DNA of 64,000 nucleotides from Terriglobia bacterium (lineage in GTDB: Bacteria > Acidobacteriota > Terriglobia > Terriglobales > Acidobacteriaceae), in assembly GCA_020072815.1 (NCBI GenBank), contig JAIQGE010000001.1, forward strand, positions 620,001 through 684,000, read 5' to 3'. Within the stretch, counting starts at the first letter, position 1, and every line of letters starts with the position of its first letter. The position numbers and the translations under genes were made by a program. Below, one piece after another: positions 37,718-47,104 of the stretch. Below the pieces are notes generated by a model. That model saw nothing but the letters and a program-made list of their open reading frames with translations. It was not told where the DNA came from and did no database searches.

Positions 37718-38866
37718 ATGCACACACCCCCTTGCTGGATAGAAATTTCGCTCACTGCGCTGCGGCATAACTTCCGCACCGTTCATTCTTTCGTACAGCC
37801 TGAAGCCGTGGTCTGCGCGGTGATCAAGAGTGACGCATACGGCCACGGCGCCGGGCCGTGCGCGCTGGCCTTGCAGGAAGAAGGCTGCAAATGGTTTGCC
37901 GTGAACACCGCGGCAGAGGGCGTCGCCCTGCGCGAAGGCGGGATCCACGGACGCATCCTTCTGCTGGGCGGGTTGTGGCGCGGCGAAGAGAATGACGTGG
38001 TCCGCTACGGGCTTACGCCCGCGGTGTGGGACTGGAACCACATCGAGCTGCTGGAAAACGCCGCCGAGCGCGTGAAACCCAAGAACGCGGTGGCCATCCA
38101 CCTGAAAGTGAATACGGGCATGAACCGCCTGGGCGCGGACTTGGGTGATCTGAAAGAGATGTTTTCCGCCATCCGCTCAGCTCCGCACATTTATCTGGAA
38201 GGCATGTTCAGCCACTTTGCCGCGTCGGAGATGATCGACCATCCCGCTGGCGAGCAGCAACTGGCGCGCTTTGCTGAAGCGCTGGGCAAGGCCAACCACG
38301 CGGGACTGACCGTGGCGCTCCGGCACATGGCGAACAGCGCGGCCATCGCCAGCCGGCCAAAATCGTGGTTCAACATGGTGCGTCCGGGGCTCTCGCTGTA
38401 CGGGTATTCCCTGCCGCTGACCTCGGTTGTGACGGGGACCAGTGATTCGTCGCTGGAGCTTCCGGTGAAGCCCGCTTTGACGTGGAAGACCCGCGTGCTG
38501 CAGGTGCGCGACGTGGAAGCCGGCCAGCCGGTGGGCTACAGCAGCGGTTACGTGACGCAGTCAGCCACGCGCGTGGCGGTGGTCCCGGTGGGCTACGGCG
38601 ACGGGCTGAACCGGCATTTGTCGTCGCGCGGGCGGGTGATTGTGCGCAACGATTACGCGGCGATGATCGGCAACATCAGCATGAACCTGACCGCCCTGGA
38701 CGTGACCGGCATTGCCGGAGTGGACGTGGGCGATGAGGTGATCGTCATCGGAGAAACTGATTCGCGGCAGATCACCGCGTGGGACCAGGCGAATGTCGCG
38801 TCCACCATTCCATACGACATTCTGTGCAACATCTCCGCGCGCATGCCCAGGATTTATTTGGAGTAA
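37718..38866 (+). CDS. alr: alanine racemase
   Basis: 382 residues. Alanine racemase makes D-alanine for peptidoglycan using PLP. The PLP lysine is Lys37 in AVIKSDAYGHG. Further motifs are HLKVNTGMNRLG, HMANSAAIAS, MVRPGLSLYGY, VGYSSGYVTQ near the catalytic Tyr, and VPVGYGDGLNRHLSSRG. Length is normal. The gene is downstream of the defence operon but separated by 175 bases, and convergent with the cyclase-like gene 10 bases away. Confidence 0.96.
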   Translation: MHTPPCWIEISLTALRHNFRTVHSFVQPEAVVCAVIKSDAYGHGAGPCALALQEEGCKWFAVNTAAEGVALREGGIHGRILLLGGLWRGEENDVVRYGLTPAVWDWNHIELLENAAERVKPKNAVAIHLKVNTGMNRLGADLGDLKEMFSAIRSAPHIYLEGMFSHFAASEMIDHPAGEQQLARFAEALGKANHAGLTVALRHMANSAAIASRPKSWFNMVRPGLSLYGYSLPLTSVVTGTSDSSLELPVKPALTWKTRVLQVRDVEAGQPVGYSSGYVTQSATRVAVVPVGYGDGLNRHLSSRGRVIVRNDYAAMIGNISMNLTALDVTGIAGVDVGDEVIVIGETDSRQITAWDQANVASTIPYDILCNISARMPRIYLE

Positions 38867-38876
38867 AGGGGCGGAT

Positions 38877-41117
38877 TCAGCGCGCTGCGGCCGTGGTCTG
38901 CGCGCTTTCAATGGCTTCGTAAATGCGCGCGTTGGTGCACACTTCGTAGTAGTTATCGTCGGTGAATCTCTTCAAAGCAAAGTCGCGCGCGTCCACGTGG
39001 GCCACGCGGCCTTCGCGCACCACGATGCGGTGAAACAGCCCCTGCCCCAGCGGCACCATGCCGGAGTACAGGCGCACGGCGCTCTTCCGCCAGATCATGG
39101 GTACTTCCACGTCAAAAGCTTGCAGAGAAATCTCCGTGCGCAGCTTGGCAAACGCGGCGCGACTGATGTGAATGCCGCCAATGTTGTAGCGCAGCAGGAA
39201 TTCGTCAGGATTGCCGCCGGTATCGGCGTCTTCCACCGTCTTGAAGGAGAACACGTTAAACATCAGGTCGCGGGCCTCCAGCAGGCGGCGCATGCCTTTG
39301 TGGCAGGAAGAAAGCCGATCGCTCTCATTGATGGCCTTGGAGATCATGATTTGCCGCGCGCTGTCCATCAGGTACAGCGGGGCTGAGTCCTGGTAGGAAA
39401 TGCCGATCCCCAATTCCAGGCTGGGCAGTCCGGCGGCCGTGGACCGCGCGTTGTACTCCGTGACCACTTCAATAATGTCTTTGGCCATCACGCAAGTCTG
39501 GGCCACGCCCAGCGCGGGTTCGCCTTCTCGCTCAAACAGCGCCAGGATGATGGCATCGCCTTCAATAAATACTTTGCGCGCCTGGTATTTGGGCAGCAGT
39601 TTGTTGATGGGGTCGTAAAAATTCAGGCTGAAGTATGACGCCGGATTCAGGCCGCGCTCCACCAGCGTGCGGGTCAGCGTGGTGGACTCGCGGATGTCCG
39701 CCTTGAGCACCACGTGATGCATCACTTTTTCTTCTGACGGCTTCTGCTCTTCCGCCAGCAGGAACTCGTACAGCGTGTTGTTGACCGCGGAAAGTTCGCG
39801 GAACTTCTCATTGCCCAGGACGTTCACGCTGTCCATGACGGCCAGCACCGTCTCCATGCGCCGCAGGTCGCGATGGTAGCGCAGAAAGTCGGCGAAGAAC
39901 CGTCCCGCCTGCCGCGCGCGTTCCGCACTCTTGCAAGTTTCAATTTTCCTGACAGCGGCGTGCAGGTTGGCCGCGGAGATCTTGCCGTGTTCGTCCAGCA
40001 ACGTTTCCACGCGCTGGCGCTCGGTGCGCGAAATCAAAGCATTCTTCAATTGCTGCAAATTGATGGGCGGCGAGTACTGCGCCAGCAGCGGCGCCACTTC
40101 ATACGACGCCAGCACGCTCTCCATCACGCTCTCTCTTTGCAGCAAATCAACCCAGGCATTGAGCATGGCCTTCTGCGCTTTGCCTTGGGGCGAAGCGTCG
40201 TCCGGCGCGCCGGCTGCCATGATCTCCTGGGCGTTTTCCGGGACGTTGAGCAGGCCTTCCACTTCCGGGTCATCGAATTCCTCGACCACACCCAGCGACT
40301 TCAAGAACTTCCCGGCAACGTCATGGATGGTCTGGAAGCGGTCAGGGTCGCGCTCATAGTTGCCCAGCATCACGTAATGCTCGCTGTTCAAATAATCGTC
40401 CTGGCCATCTTCCGAAAAAAGCAGGCGGTTCAAAAACAGATCAAAGGTGGCGGCGTGGTTATCGCCGAACAGCGACCTGCGGGTTTTGCCCAGAGCTTCT
40501 TTCTCGGCTTCCCGCAGCACGACGAACAAATCCTGCCCAGCGCGCCGCAGCACCGCTTTCTTGTTGATCTGGAAGCGCATCACGCGCTCCCGCAGTCCCA
40601 TGGTGGTGTTGGTGCCGGACTGGCGCGGCCCTTCATACAGTTTGAGCCGGCCGCGGCAGCGCTCCAGCACGATGCCGTACTGGTTGACCAGTTCAGCGCG
40701 TTGAAACTTGAGCACCGCCAGGCGGAAAAGGAAGTCCAGGGAAACGTTGTTCTCGGCCTTGGCGCGGTTCAGCGCCACCACGTGGAGGTCGGTGAGAAGG
40801 TGTTTGAATTCCGCTTGGTCAAACGGGCGGTTGGTGTCCGGTTGCCGCGTGACTTGGCGTTGCGCCATGCGGGCCCGCAACCGGCGGTCCGGGGATTCTT
40901 CCGTCGCCAACTCTTCCACGTTGCCGTGCTTGGCAATCAGCTTGAAAATGTGCAGACGGGCAGCGTCAACAAATTTGGGGCTCAGGAACACGTCATGCCG
41001 GACGTTGTCTATCCCCGGCACCAGGTCTTCCAGCGTGAGCGAAGGCTCATAGCTGGACAACGAAAGGTGGCGGGCGTGGTCCGCCAGGTTTCCGCGTTGA
41101 AGGAAAGAAAATGCCAT
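38877..41117 (-). CDS. large protein with a C-terminal class III nucleotidyl cyclase-like domain
   Basis: 746 residues. The N-terminal 440 residues are mostly helical, with no transmembrane segment. The domain at about 465-660 has a class III cyclase pattern: VLKADIRESTTL with the metal Asp474, then KVFIEGDAIILALFE with Asp521, and LELGIGISYQDSAPLYL. Both metal-binding Asp residues are kept. Whether purine-specifying residues are intact is unclear. It could make cAMP or cGMP, or be a degenerate regulatory domain. No signal peptide is present. Confidence 0.7.
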   Translation of the reverse strand: MAFSFLQRGNLADHARHLSLSSYEPSLTLEDLVPGIDNVRHDVFLSPKFVDAARLHIFKLIAKHGNVEELATEESPDRRLRARMAQRQVTRQPDTNRPFDQAEFKHLLTDLHVVALNRAKAENNVSLDFLFRLAVLKFQRAELVNQYGIVLERCRGRLKLYEGPRQSGTNTTMGLRERVMRFQINKKAVLRRAGQDLFVVLREAEKEALGKTRRSLFGDNHAATFDLFLNRLLFSEDGQDDYLNSEHYVMLGNYERDPDRFQTIHDVAGKFLKSLGVVEEFDDPEVEGLLNVPENAQEIMAAGAPDDASPQGKAQKAMLNAWVDLLQRESVMESVLASYEVAPLLAQYSPPINLQQLKNALISRTERQRVETLLDEHGKISAANLHAAVRKIETCKSAERARQAGRFFADFLRYHRDLRRMETVLAVMDSVNVLGNEKFRELSAVNNTLYEFLLAEEQKPSEEKVMHHVVLKADIRESTTLTRTLVERGLNPASYFSLNFYDPINKLLPKYQARKVFIEGDAIILALFEREGEPALGVAQTCVMAKDIIEVVTEYNARSTAAGLPSLELGIGISYQDSAPLYLMDSARQIMISKAINESDRLSSCHKGMRRLLEARDLMFNVFSFKTVEDADTGGNPDEFLLRYNIGGIHISRAAFAKLRTEISLQAFDVEVPMIWRKSAVRLYSGMVPLGQGLFHRIVVREGRVAHVDARDFALKRFTDDNYYEVCTNARIYEAIESAQTTAAAR

Positions 41118-41220
41118 TTGTTGCCGAGGGGCTTCTTTAGCGGGGGAAAATGGGATTTTACACCCGAAGCCGGACGGCCCTTATGTTACCTTCGGCACTT
41201 CTTCGCAACAGATTAGGTCA

Positions 41221-42909
41221 TCAAAACCCGGTTTTTGCTGTATGGGAGGCCTTGCGGGCCTTCTCAAATTCATCGCCCGGCTGCCAGGACACCAATTCCG
41301 CCTGGTTGGCCACCTGCCAGCCCAAAATGAGTCCGAATTTGGCCATTTTGGCGTCCGCGGTGAAGTCCATCTCAGGACGATATTCATCCGACGGCTGATG
41401 ATACCGGTGGGCCACGTAGTCTCTCTCTTTTTCTTCACCCCAGGTAATATCGTGCCCCTTGAACAGCGCGCCCTCATTGACGCTGAACGCCGGCACGCCG
41501 ACGCGGGCCATGCTGAAGTGATCGGAACGGTAATAATGTCCCGCTTCGGGATGATCGTCCGCCTGGATCACCAGGTCGAACCACTGCGCCGTGGACTGCA
41601 CCAGGGGATACACCGTGGTCCGTTCTGCGCCGGAGACCACCAGTTGCTCGGGGTCGCCGAACGGCTGGATGTCGTCAAAATTCAAATCGACTGAGATGTC
41701 CTTGGCCGGCGCCGGCGGATGCAGGCCCAGATAACGCGAGCCGAGCAGGCCCTGCTCTTCCGCCGTGACCGCCGCCAACAAAATGGAACGCTTCGGTTTC
41801 TCTTTGGCGCCGGCAAAGGCCCGCGCCAGTTCCAGCAGGATGCCGCAACCGGTGGCGTTGTCCGCCGCGCCGTTGTAGATGTTGTCGCCCGGCTCGTCAG
41901 GATGAATTCCCAGATGGTCGTAGTGCGCGGTGTACATCACTGCCTGGCCGGCCAGCTTGGCGTCAGAGCCCGCCACCTTGCCCACTACGTTGCGCGAAGC
42001 GAACGGACGCACCTTGCTGACGATGGTCTCTTTCAAGCGCACGCCCAGGTCCACCGGCTTGAATCCGCGGGTGTTCGCGTCTTTGAACATCTGTTCCAGG
42101 TCATGGCCCGCGGCATGCGCCAGCTTGCGCGCGACTTCCAACTGGACCCATCCCGCCGACTTCAGCTTGGGATCTTTGTCGTCTTGCAGAAGCGAGGTTT
42201 CTCCGCCCCAGGAGTTGCGCACCACCTCCCAGGGATAGCTGGCCATCTCTGTCTTGTGGACAAGAATCACCGCCACTGCGCCGCGACGCGCCGCTTCTTC
42301 ATACTTGTAAGTCCAGCGGCCGTAATAGGTCAGCGCGCGGCCTTTGAAGAAATTAGGATCGTCAGAAGGCGGCTCATTCACCAGCATGAGCACCGCTTTG
42401 CCCTTCAAGTCAACGCCTTTGTAATCGTCCCACTTATATTCCGGAGCATGGATGCCATAACCCGCGAAGACGATAGGCGCGTCAATTTCCGATTTCTCCG
42501 AATGCGTCAGGTCGGTGGCCACATAGTCATCGGCGAATTTCAGCGCGATCTGCTCGCCGCTCTTGGGGACAAAGGCAAGCTGCGTCTGCTTGCCGTCGGT
42601 GGTCACGCCGTAAAAGCCCACGCTCTGGAAATAAGTTCCGTTATCGCCCGCGGGCAGCACGCCATAGCTCTTGAATTGTGCGGCAATCCAGTCGGCAGCG
42701 GCGTCGCCGCCTTTCTGTCCGGTGCCGCGTCCTTCCAGGGCGTCGTCAGAGAGATACTTCACCGTGGCGCGGATCTTCTCTGCGTCAATCGAACTCATGG
42801 CCCGTTGCGCGGACGCGGGAAGGCCGCCAGGGGCCGGTTTCTTTTGCGTGTTTTGCGCCAGCGCTTGCGATGCGCAGAGCAGGATCAAGATGCCAGCAAG
42901 CTTTTTCAT
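41221..42909 (-). CDS. M28 family metallopeptidase with PA domain
   Basis: 562 residues from ATG 42909 (GGGGGA upstream). A signal peptide (KKLAGILILLCASQALAQ) exports it. A PA insert is suggested by APIVFAGYGIHAPEYKWDDY and KGKAVLMLVNEPPSDD. The catalytic M28 part has YTAHYDHLGIHP, NIYNGAADNATGCGILLELA, VTAEEQGLLGSRYLG and a late HDITWGEE segment: the zinc ligands His, Asp, Glu and His of aminopeptidases in this family. It probably releases N-terminal amino acids in the periplasm or outside. Confidence 0.92.
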   Translation of the reverse strand: MKKLAGILILLCASQALAQNTQKKPAPGGLPASAQRAMSSIDAEKIRATVKYLSDDALEGRGTGQKGGDAAADWIAAQFKSYGVLPAGDNGTYFQSVGFYGVTTDGKQTQLAFVPKSGEQIALKFADDYVATDLTHSEKSEIDAPIVFAGYGIHAPEYKWDDYKGVDLKGKAVLMLVNEPPSDDPNFFKGRALTYYGRWTYKYEEAARRGAVAVILVHKTEMASYPWEVVRNSWGGETSLLQDDKDPKLKSAGWVQLEVARKLAHAAGHDLEQMFKDANTRGFKPVDLGVRLKETIVSKVRPFASRNVVGKVAGSDAKLAGQAVMYTAHYDHLGIHPDEPGDNIYNGAADNATGCGILLELARAFAGAKEKPKRSILLAAVTAEEQGLLGSRYLGLHPPAPAKDISVDLNFDDIQPFGDPEQLVVSGAERTTVYPLVQSTAQWFDLVIQADDHPEAGHYYRSDHFSMARVGVPAFSVNEGALFKGHDITWGEEKERDYVAHRYHQPSDEYRPEMDFTADAKMAKFGLILGWQVANQAELVSWQPGDEFEKARKASHTAKTGF

Positions 42910-43257
42910 AGTCCCCCAAGATTCCACGGCGATTCGATTTTAGCCATACTAACTTGATGTTGTTATCACGATTTCCTCGGGATTCATCACCACCTCAACC
43001 TGTGTCATCCTGAGCGCAGCGACGCTGCGAAGCATGGCGTCGCGCAGTCGAAGGACCCCGAGAATCTCTCCCTGACCATGCCGCTTCAGTGAGTTCTCAC
43101 GATCTTGCTGTCGGATGGCATTTGGCCCAGTTGCTTTTTTTTGACGCACAAATCATCGTGCGCTCGGCACCATGTGCATCATTTGTAAGCGACCAATAAA
43201 CCCAATCCTCATCGTTTCTAACTCTGTCCCGCGCACCGCGGGCTAGTTCTTGGAATC
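42910..43257. other. intergenic with a dispersed TGTCATCCTGAGCG repeat
   Basis: 348 bases between two minus-strand genes. At 43003-43068 it carries a TGTCATCCTGAGCGCAGCGA-type repeat ending in GCAGTCGAAGGACC, a motif dispersed through many soil-bacterial genomes, with internal dyad GCAGCGACGCTGC. No gene is supported. Confidence 0.5.
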
Positions 43258-43761
43258 TCAGCCGGGTTTGAACTCCGGAACTTTCTCTCCCGGCCTGAAT
43301 ATCTGTGCCGGAGAAGCCGCGTTGAGTTCCGCCAGTTTGTCGGCCAACTGTTGCATTTCCGCGCGCGACCAGCTGACGGACGAAAATTCAATCTCGCCGT
43401 CCGCAGAGATCATAAACACCGTAGGCACGTTGGTCAGCCCGTAGGCGTTCGACACCGGGTATTTCTTTTCCTTCTCATCCAAAAGCACAGGGAAGGTCAA
43501 ACCGCATTGGCGATTGAAAGCCTGCGTGTCTTTGGCGTTGTCCTGGGATACACCGGCGAAGGTGAATTTCCCGCTTTGGCCGTAGGCCTTGAAGATGCGC
43601 TCCAGATATGGAAACGCAAACTGGCACACTGGACAACTAACTTTGAAAAACGCCACTACCACGGGGCCGGTTCTCAGGGCTTCCGTCAACGAGAACTTGT
43701 GGCCGTCGAGAAATGAAAGATTGATCTCCGGCGCGCGGACGCCGGCTTCCAATGCGGGCAT
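43258..43761 (-). CDS. thioredoxin-fold redoxin (AhpC/TSA or TlpA type)
   Basis: 167 residues. The redox pair is Cys43-Pro-Val-Cys46 in FFKVSCPVCQFAF; the cis-Pro loop is NVPTVFMISADG. There is no signal peptide, so it is likely cytoplasmic. The fold is that of peroxiredoxins and TlpA-like oxidoreductases; CPVC suggests a thiol-disulphide exchange role or a bacterioferritin-comigratory-type peroxiredoxin. GGAGG precedes the start. It is divergent from the toxin-antitoxin pair. Confidence 0.88.
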   Translation of the reverse strand: MPALEAGVRAPEINLSFLDGHKFSLTEALRTGPVVVAFFKVSCPVCQFAFPYLERIFKAYGQSGKFTFAGVSQDNAKDTQAFNRQCGLTFPVLLDEKEKKYPVSNAYGLTNVPTVFMISADGEIEFSSVSWSRAEMQQLADKLAELNAASPAQIFRPGEKVPEFKPG

Positions 43762-43827
43762 GGACCCTCCCGGTATTCATTCTAACTAGGGCCGCGAATC
43801 CCTGCGCGCATCTGGATTGCATCTATT

Positions 43828-43870
43828 ATGCCATTTACAGATGCCATTTACCGTATTATAATGCCATTAT
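43828..43870 (+). promoter_or_regulatory. promoter and repeated operator of the abrB/vapC pair
   Basis: The -35 is TTTACA (43834-43839) and the -10 is a perfect TATAAT (43857-43862), 17 bases apart. The predicted transcription start, about 7 bases on, falls on the A of the antitoxin ATG at 43869, so the mRNA would be leaderless; indeed no ribosome site is present. Three copies of ATGCCATT lie over the promoter (43828, 43841, 43861), a likely binding site for the AbrB-type protein itself. Confidence 0.65.
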
Positions 43871-44156
43871 GAAGTTGACCTTGGACAAATCCGGGCGAAT
43901 CGTCCTGCCCAAGCCGATGCGTGACGAGCTCCATCTGGAGCCGGGCGATGCCCTGGAAATCGAGAACTCCGGCGAGGAACTGATTTTGCGGCCCATCGGA
44001 GGCCAGGCACATCTGCGCAAGAAGCACGGCGTGTGGGTGTACCGCGCTGGAGAGCCGCTGACTGCCGCGGTTGTCGAAAAGACTGTGCAGCAGGTCCGAC
44101 GGCAGCGCGACGCCCGGAATCTGGGCAAAAGCAAAGACCAGGACTCAGACGAATGA
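43869..44156 (+). CDS. AbrB/MazE-type antitoxin
   Basis: 95 residues. The SpoVT/AbrB DNA-binding fold is plain: MKLTLDKSGRIVLPKPMRDE, then LHLEPGDALEIENSGEELIL. The C-terminal half is charged and probably binds the toxin. It should repress its own promoter and neutralise the PIN toxin encoded next. Its stop overlaps the toxin start (ATGA). The start at 43869 is fixed by the AbrB fold; upstream codons are not protein-like. Confidence 0.9.
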   Translation: MKLTLDKSGRIVLPKPMRDELHLEPGDALEIENSGEELILRPIGGQAHLRKKHGVWVYRAGEPLTAAVVEKTVQQVRRQRDARNLGKSKDQDSDE

Positions 44157-44578
44157 AGTTTTTCTTTGACACATCAGTCCTGCTCCCAGTCTTCCTGGAA
44201 GATCATGAACACCACGACGCCAGCTTGAAAGCCTTCCTCAAAGCCGACAAGAGAACTGGTTGTTGCGGAGCACACAGCCTCGCTGAGCTTTACGCTACCG
44301 CAACCCGCCTGCCAGGGAAACACCGGCTCAGCGGAGAGCAAGTGATGCTGTTTCTTGACAACGTGGTGGAGCGCCTCACCTTGGTCGCTCTAACCGGCGA
44401 GGAATACTATCAGGCTATCAAGACCGCGACTGACAATGGCGTTGTGGGTGGCACCATCTATGATGCTCTGTTAGCACAATGCGCATTGAAGATCGAAGCT
44501 GGCGTTGTCTATACCTGGAACGCCAGGCATTTCCGGCAATTTGGGCCGGAAATTATCAAACGCCTGCGCACTCCTTGA
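44153..44578 (+). CDS. VapC-type PIN-domain ribonuclease toxin
   Basis: 141 residues, starting at the ATG overlapping the antitoxin stop. PIN-domain acidic residues are Asp6 (FFFDTSVLLP), Glu45 (SLAELYATA) and Asp104 (GTIYDALLAQCA), with the conserved YTWNARHFRQF near the end. VapC toxins cleave tRNA or rRNA when freed from their antitoxin. The pair looks intact. It is transcribed from the promoter at 43828-43870. Confidence 0.92.
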   Translation: MKFFFDTSVLLPVFLEDHEHHDASLKAFLKADKRTGCCGAHSLAELYATATRLPGKHRLSGEQVMLFLDNVVERLTLVALTGEEYYQAIKTATDNGVVGGTIYDALLAQCALKIEAGVVYTWNARHFRQFGPEIIKRLRTP

Positions 44579-44592
44579 AGCGAATGGTCGCC

Positions 44593-46086
44593 TCACTTCC
44601 CTTTCATGCACGTGCCGCGATGATTGTCGGCAAACTCCCTGCTTGCCTTCCCTGTTTCGTCCACGTTGCCGAAGAAGCAACTCCGCGACTGCGACGATGA
44701 CCCTTGAAACGTTGCTTTCAAGCTGCTGCTGATGCGGTTTGCCTCATACACATTGTTCACATTGGCCCCGGTATTCCGGACCGCCGTGGCTTTGACCCGC
44801 GACTCGGCAATAATGCTGTTGTCGCGCACCACCGTGCCGGTAACATTCCCTTGAAAGAGCAGGCCAATCACGCCAGATTTGTTGATCTGTATGGTGTTTC
44901 CCGAAACATCAAAATCCGCGTACGAACCGCCGCCGCCGATCACCATGCCGTAGTTGCGCGGATGGATGATCTGGTTCGCCTGGATTCGCGTTCCTTGATT
45001 GGCCAGGCTGTCAATGTTGAAGCCGTATTCGCTGTCAATGGAGACGTTGTGGTGGAACAGCGTGGCGCCCAGCATCCACCCGCCGTAGGCGATCTTGTAG
45101 CCTTCCACGGTGTTGTTCCGCACCTCCGCCACGGCGGTGCCCACGGCAATGGCTGTGCACCACTGGCCGGTGAAGCGGCTCATGCGGACGCGCTCAATCA
45201 CGTTGCCGTTGTTGTCAGAAGGCAGCGCGGTCTGCCGCACGGAAACGATCCATACCGGAAAGGTCTCCCATCGCGCGCCCAGTTCTCCCGCGGTATTGAG
45301 AACGTGTAAGTCGTGGATCCAGTGGCCTCCGCGGAAAGAGCGCAAATGGACGCCTTCCAGGTTGATGGCGCTCAGGTTCTGATGGTCCGCCTCAGCTTTC
45401 AGCGCGGGATAGTTGCAGTCAATGGTGAGATCGGACACCTCGACGCCTGAAGCTTCGTCGGAATTTGTGCTGAAGACCACGCCCACGCCTGTTCCCTCAG
45501 GGATGTTCTGCGGGTTCTTGGGCCCGGGCGCCACAAAAAGCGCGACGAGTTGCACCGTGGTCACGCCAACTCCCGAGCCGTGAATCTTCCATCCTTTACC
45601 GATGGTGAAGCCCTGCGGCTGGTGCGGCAGGTTGATCATGAAGTCGTAGGTGCCTTTGGTGTGAAACGTTCCCGGTCCCAGACAAACGATCAGGTTCTCG
45701 GTCTTGGCGACAGTTTTGTGCGGATTCCCCGAGTCGGCGCAGCCTTCAGAGTAGCAGCGCAGTATCGTGTCGAAGCTCTCCACCGTGCTGCCGTCGCGGG
45801 CGTCGGCCGCGGACGCGCCGGAGCCGTCTTTACCGCTGCGCAATGCGATGTACACGCGCGACGCTCCCTGGGGCAGCGACCCCGAGCTCTTCGTGCAATC
45901 CGCTGCGCCTGACGCGGAAACTTTGCCGGCTTCGGCTGGCGATGGCGCCTGGGCGAAACCGGCCAGAGCCGGCAGGAGCACGAAAACTGCCGTGATCGTT
46001 CGCAAGCACGTTGCTTGAATGAAGTTCTTGCTAGGGCGCGAACTGTGCAGAGAAGCGAGGAAAGAAGAGGAAGATGCTGTGAACAT
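44593..46086 (-). CDS. secreted right-handed beta-helix protein
   Basis: 497 residues from ATG 46086 (AGGAG upstream). A signal peptide lies around residues 25-46 (TITAVFVLLPALAGFAQ). The body has the recurring NxI/V pattern of parallel beta-helix proteins: GVEVSDLTIDCNYP, GNVIERVRMSRFTGQWC, VAEVRNNTVEGYKI, FHHNVSIDSEYGFNID, IQANQIIHPRNYG and DVSGNTIQINKSG. Pectate-lyase-like or glycan-binding roles are usual for this fold, but catalytic residues cannot be identified. It follows mutY by 16 bases and may be co-transcribed. Confidence 0.8.
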   Translation of the reverse strand: MFTASSSSFLASLHSSRPSKNFIQATCLRTITAVFVLLPALAGFAQAPSPAEAGKVSASGAADCTKSSGSLPQGASRVYIALRSGKDGSGASAADARDGSTVESFDTILRCYSEGCADSGNPHKTVAKTENLIVCLGPGTFHTKGTYDFMINLPHQPQGFTIGKGWKIHGSGVGVTTVQLVALFVAPGPKNPQNIPEGTGVGVVFSTNSDEASGVEVSDLTIDCNYPALKAEADHQNLSAINLEGVHLRSFRGGHWIHDLHVLNTAGELGARWETFPVWIVSVRQTALPSDNNGNVIERVRMSRFTGQWCTAIAVGTAVAEVRNNTVEGYKIAYGGWMLGATLFHHNVSIDSEYGFNIDSLANQGTRIQANQIIHPRNYGMVIGGGGSYADFDVSGNTIQINKSGVIGLLFQGNVTGTVVRDNSIIAESRVKATAVRNTGANVNNVYEANRISSSLKATFQGSSSQSRSCFFGNVDETGKASREFADNHRGTCMKGK

Positions 46087-46102
46087 ACTTTTGCTCCTGC
46101 TC

Positions 46103-47104
46103 TTACTGTCGCACAAAACCGGCTTGGCGGAGAATCTTGCCAGTCAATCCGGTGAGCGCCATCTTCCCGGCTGTGGACAACGGCACCCACTTCCCTTTGC
46201 ACGCGCGGCCATCGGACGCGAAGACCAGGACCCGGTAGTCCGTGGTGGTAATCGAATGCTTGGTCGTGATCAACGGCTTCTGCCCGGCAGGCACATCTGC
46301 GCTCTCCGGCAATTCCCACATGCCCGGCATCAGCGAACTGCTCTGCGGACGCTGCCGCAGCAGCACTCGCCCATGCTTGATCGCCAGCAGGTAGCGTAGC
46401 TCTGCTTTCTTGCGTGGCGCTTGCCTGGTGCGCGTCCCCGCCCCGCGCTCCGCGCACATCGCTGCCACCGGACACCGCTCGCACAGCGGCTTGCCCGGCA
46501 GACACGCCAGCGCGCCCAGTTCCATCATCGCCTGGTTGAAATCGCCAGGATTCCTGGGGTCAAGAAGTTCATTCGCCGTCGTCCAGCATTGGTCGTCTGC
46601 CATGTCCATGCCAAACAGCCGGCTCAGAACGCGCTTGACGTTGCCATCTACAACGGCCGCCGGCTCGCCAAAAGCGATGCTGGCCACCGCCGCGGCCGTG
46701 TATCGTCCTACGCCCGGCAACGCGATCAAAGCTTCCGCTGTGCGCGGGAACCCGCCGTTTCCGGCGATCTGTTTGGCAGCGGCATGCCCAGCGATTTGCT
46801 TCGCCGCCGCATGCAAAGCCCGCGCCCGGCGGTAATAACCCAGACCGCTCCATGCGGCCAGCACCGTCTGTTCACGAGCTGCCGCCAGGCGCTTTGCGCT
46901 GGGAAATTGTGCGACGAACTTCTTGTACCGCTCTTCGACAACGGCCACGCGCGTCTGCTGCAACATGATCTCTGACACCAGAATGCGGTAGGGATCGCCT
47001 TCTCCGCGCCAGGGAAGCTTGCGCTGTTCTCTCTTGAACCAGCCCAGCAGCCGCCGCCTGAACTGACGGATTTTTTGCGGAGAGAATGTAATTGCAGAGG
47101 CCAT
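46103..47104 (-). CDS. mutY: A/G-specific adenine glycosylase
   Basis: 333 residues from ATG 47104. MutY removes adenine mispaired with 8-oxoguanine. Seen are PWRGEGDPYRILVSEIMLQQ with catalytic Glu45, the helix-hairpin-helix LPGVGRYTAAAV, VVDGNVKRVLSRL with Asp153, and the iron-sulphur site CLPGKPLCERCPVAAMC (Cys-x6-Cys-x2-Cys-x5-Cys). The C-terminal NUDIX-like recognition domain is present (LMPGMWELP). A perfect nine-residue tandem duplication HAAAKQIAG occupies 98-115. Its codons differ between copies. Confidence 0.95.
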   Translation of the reverse strand: MASAITFSPQKIRQFRRRLLGWFKREQRKLPWRGEGDPYRILVSEIMLQQTRVAVVEERYKKFVAQFPSAKRLAAAREQTVLAAWSGLGYYRRARALHAAAKQIAGHAAAKQIAGNGGFPRTAEALIALPGVGRYTAAAVASIAFGEPAAVVDGNVKRVLSRLFGMDMADDQCWTTANELLDPRNPGDFNQAMMELGALACLPGKPLCERCPVAAMCAERGAGTRTRQAPRKKAELRYLLAIKHGRVLLRQRPQSSSLMPGMWELPESADVPAGQKPLITTKHSITTTDYRVLVFASDGRACKGKWVPLSTAGKMALTGLTGKILRQAGFVRQ

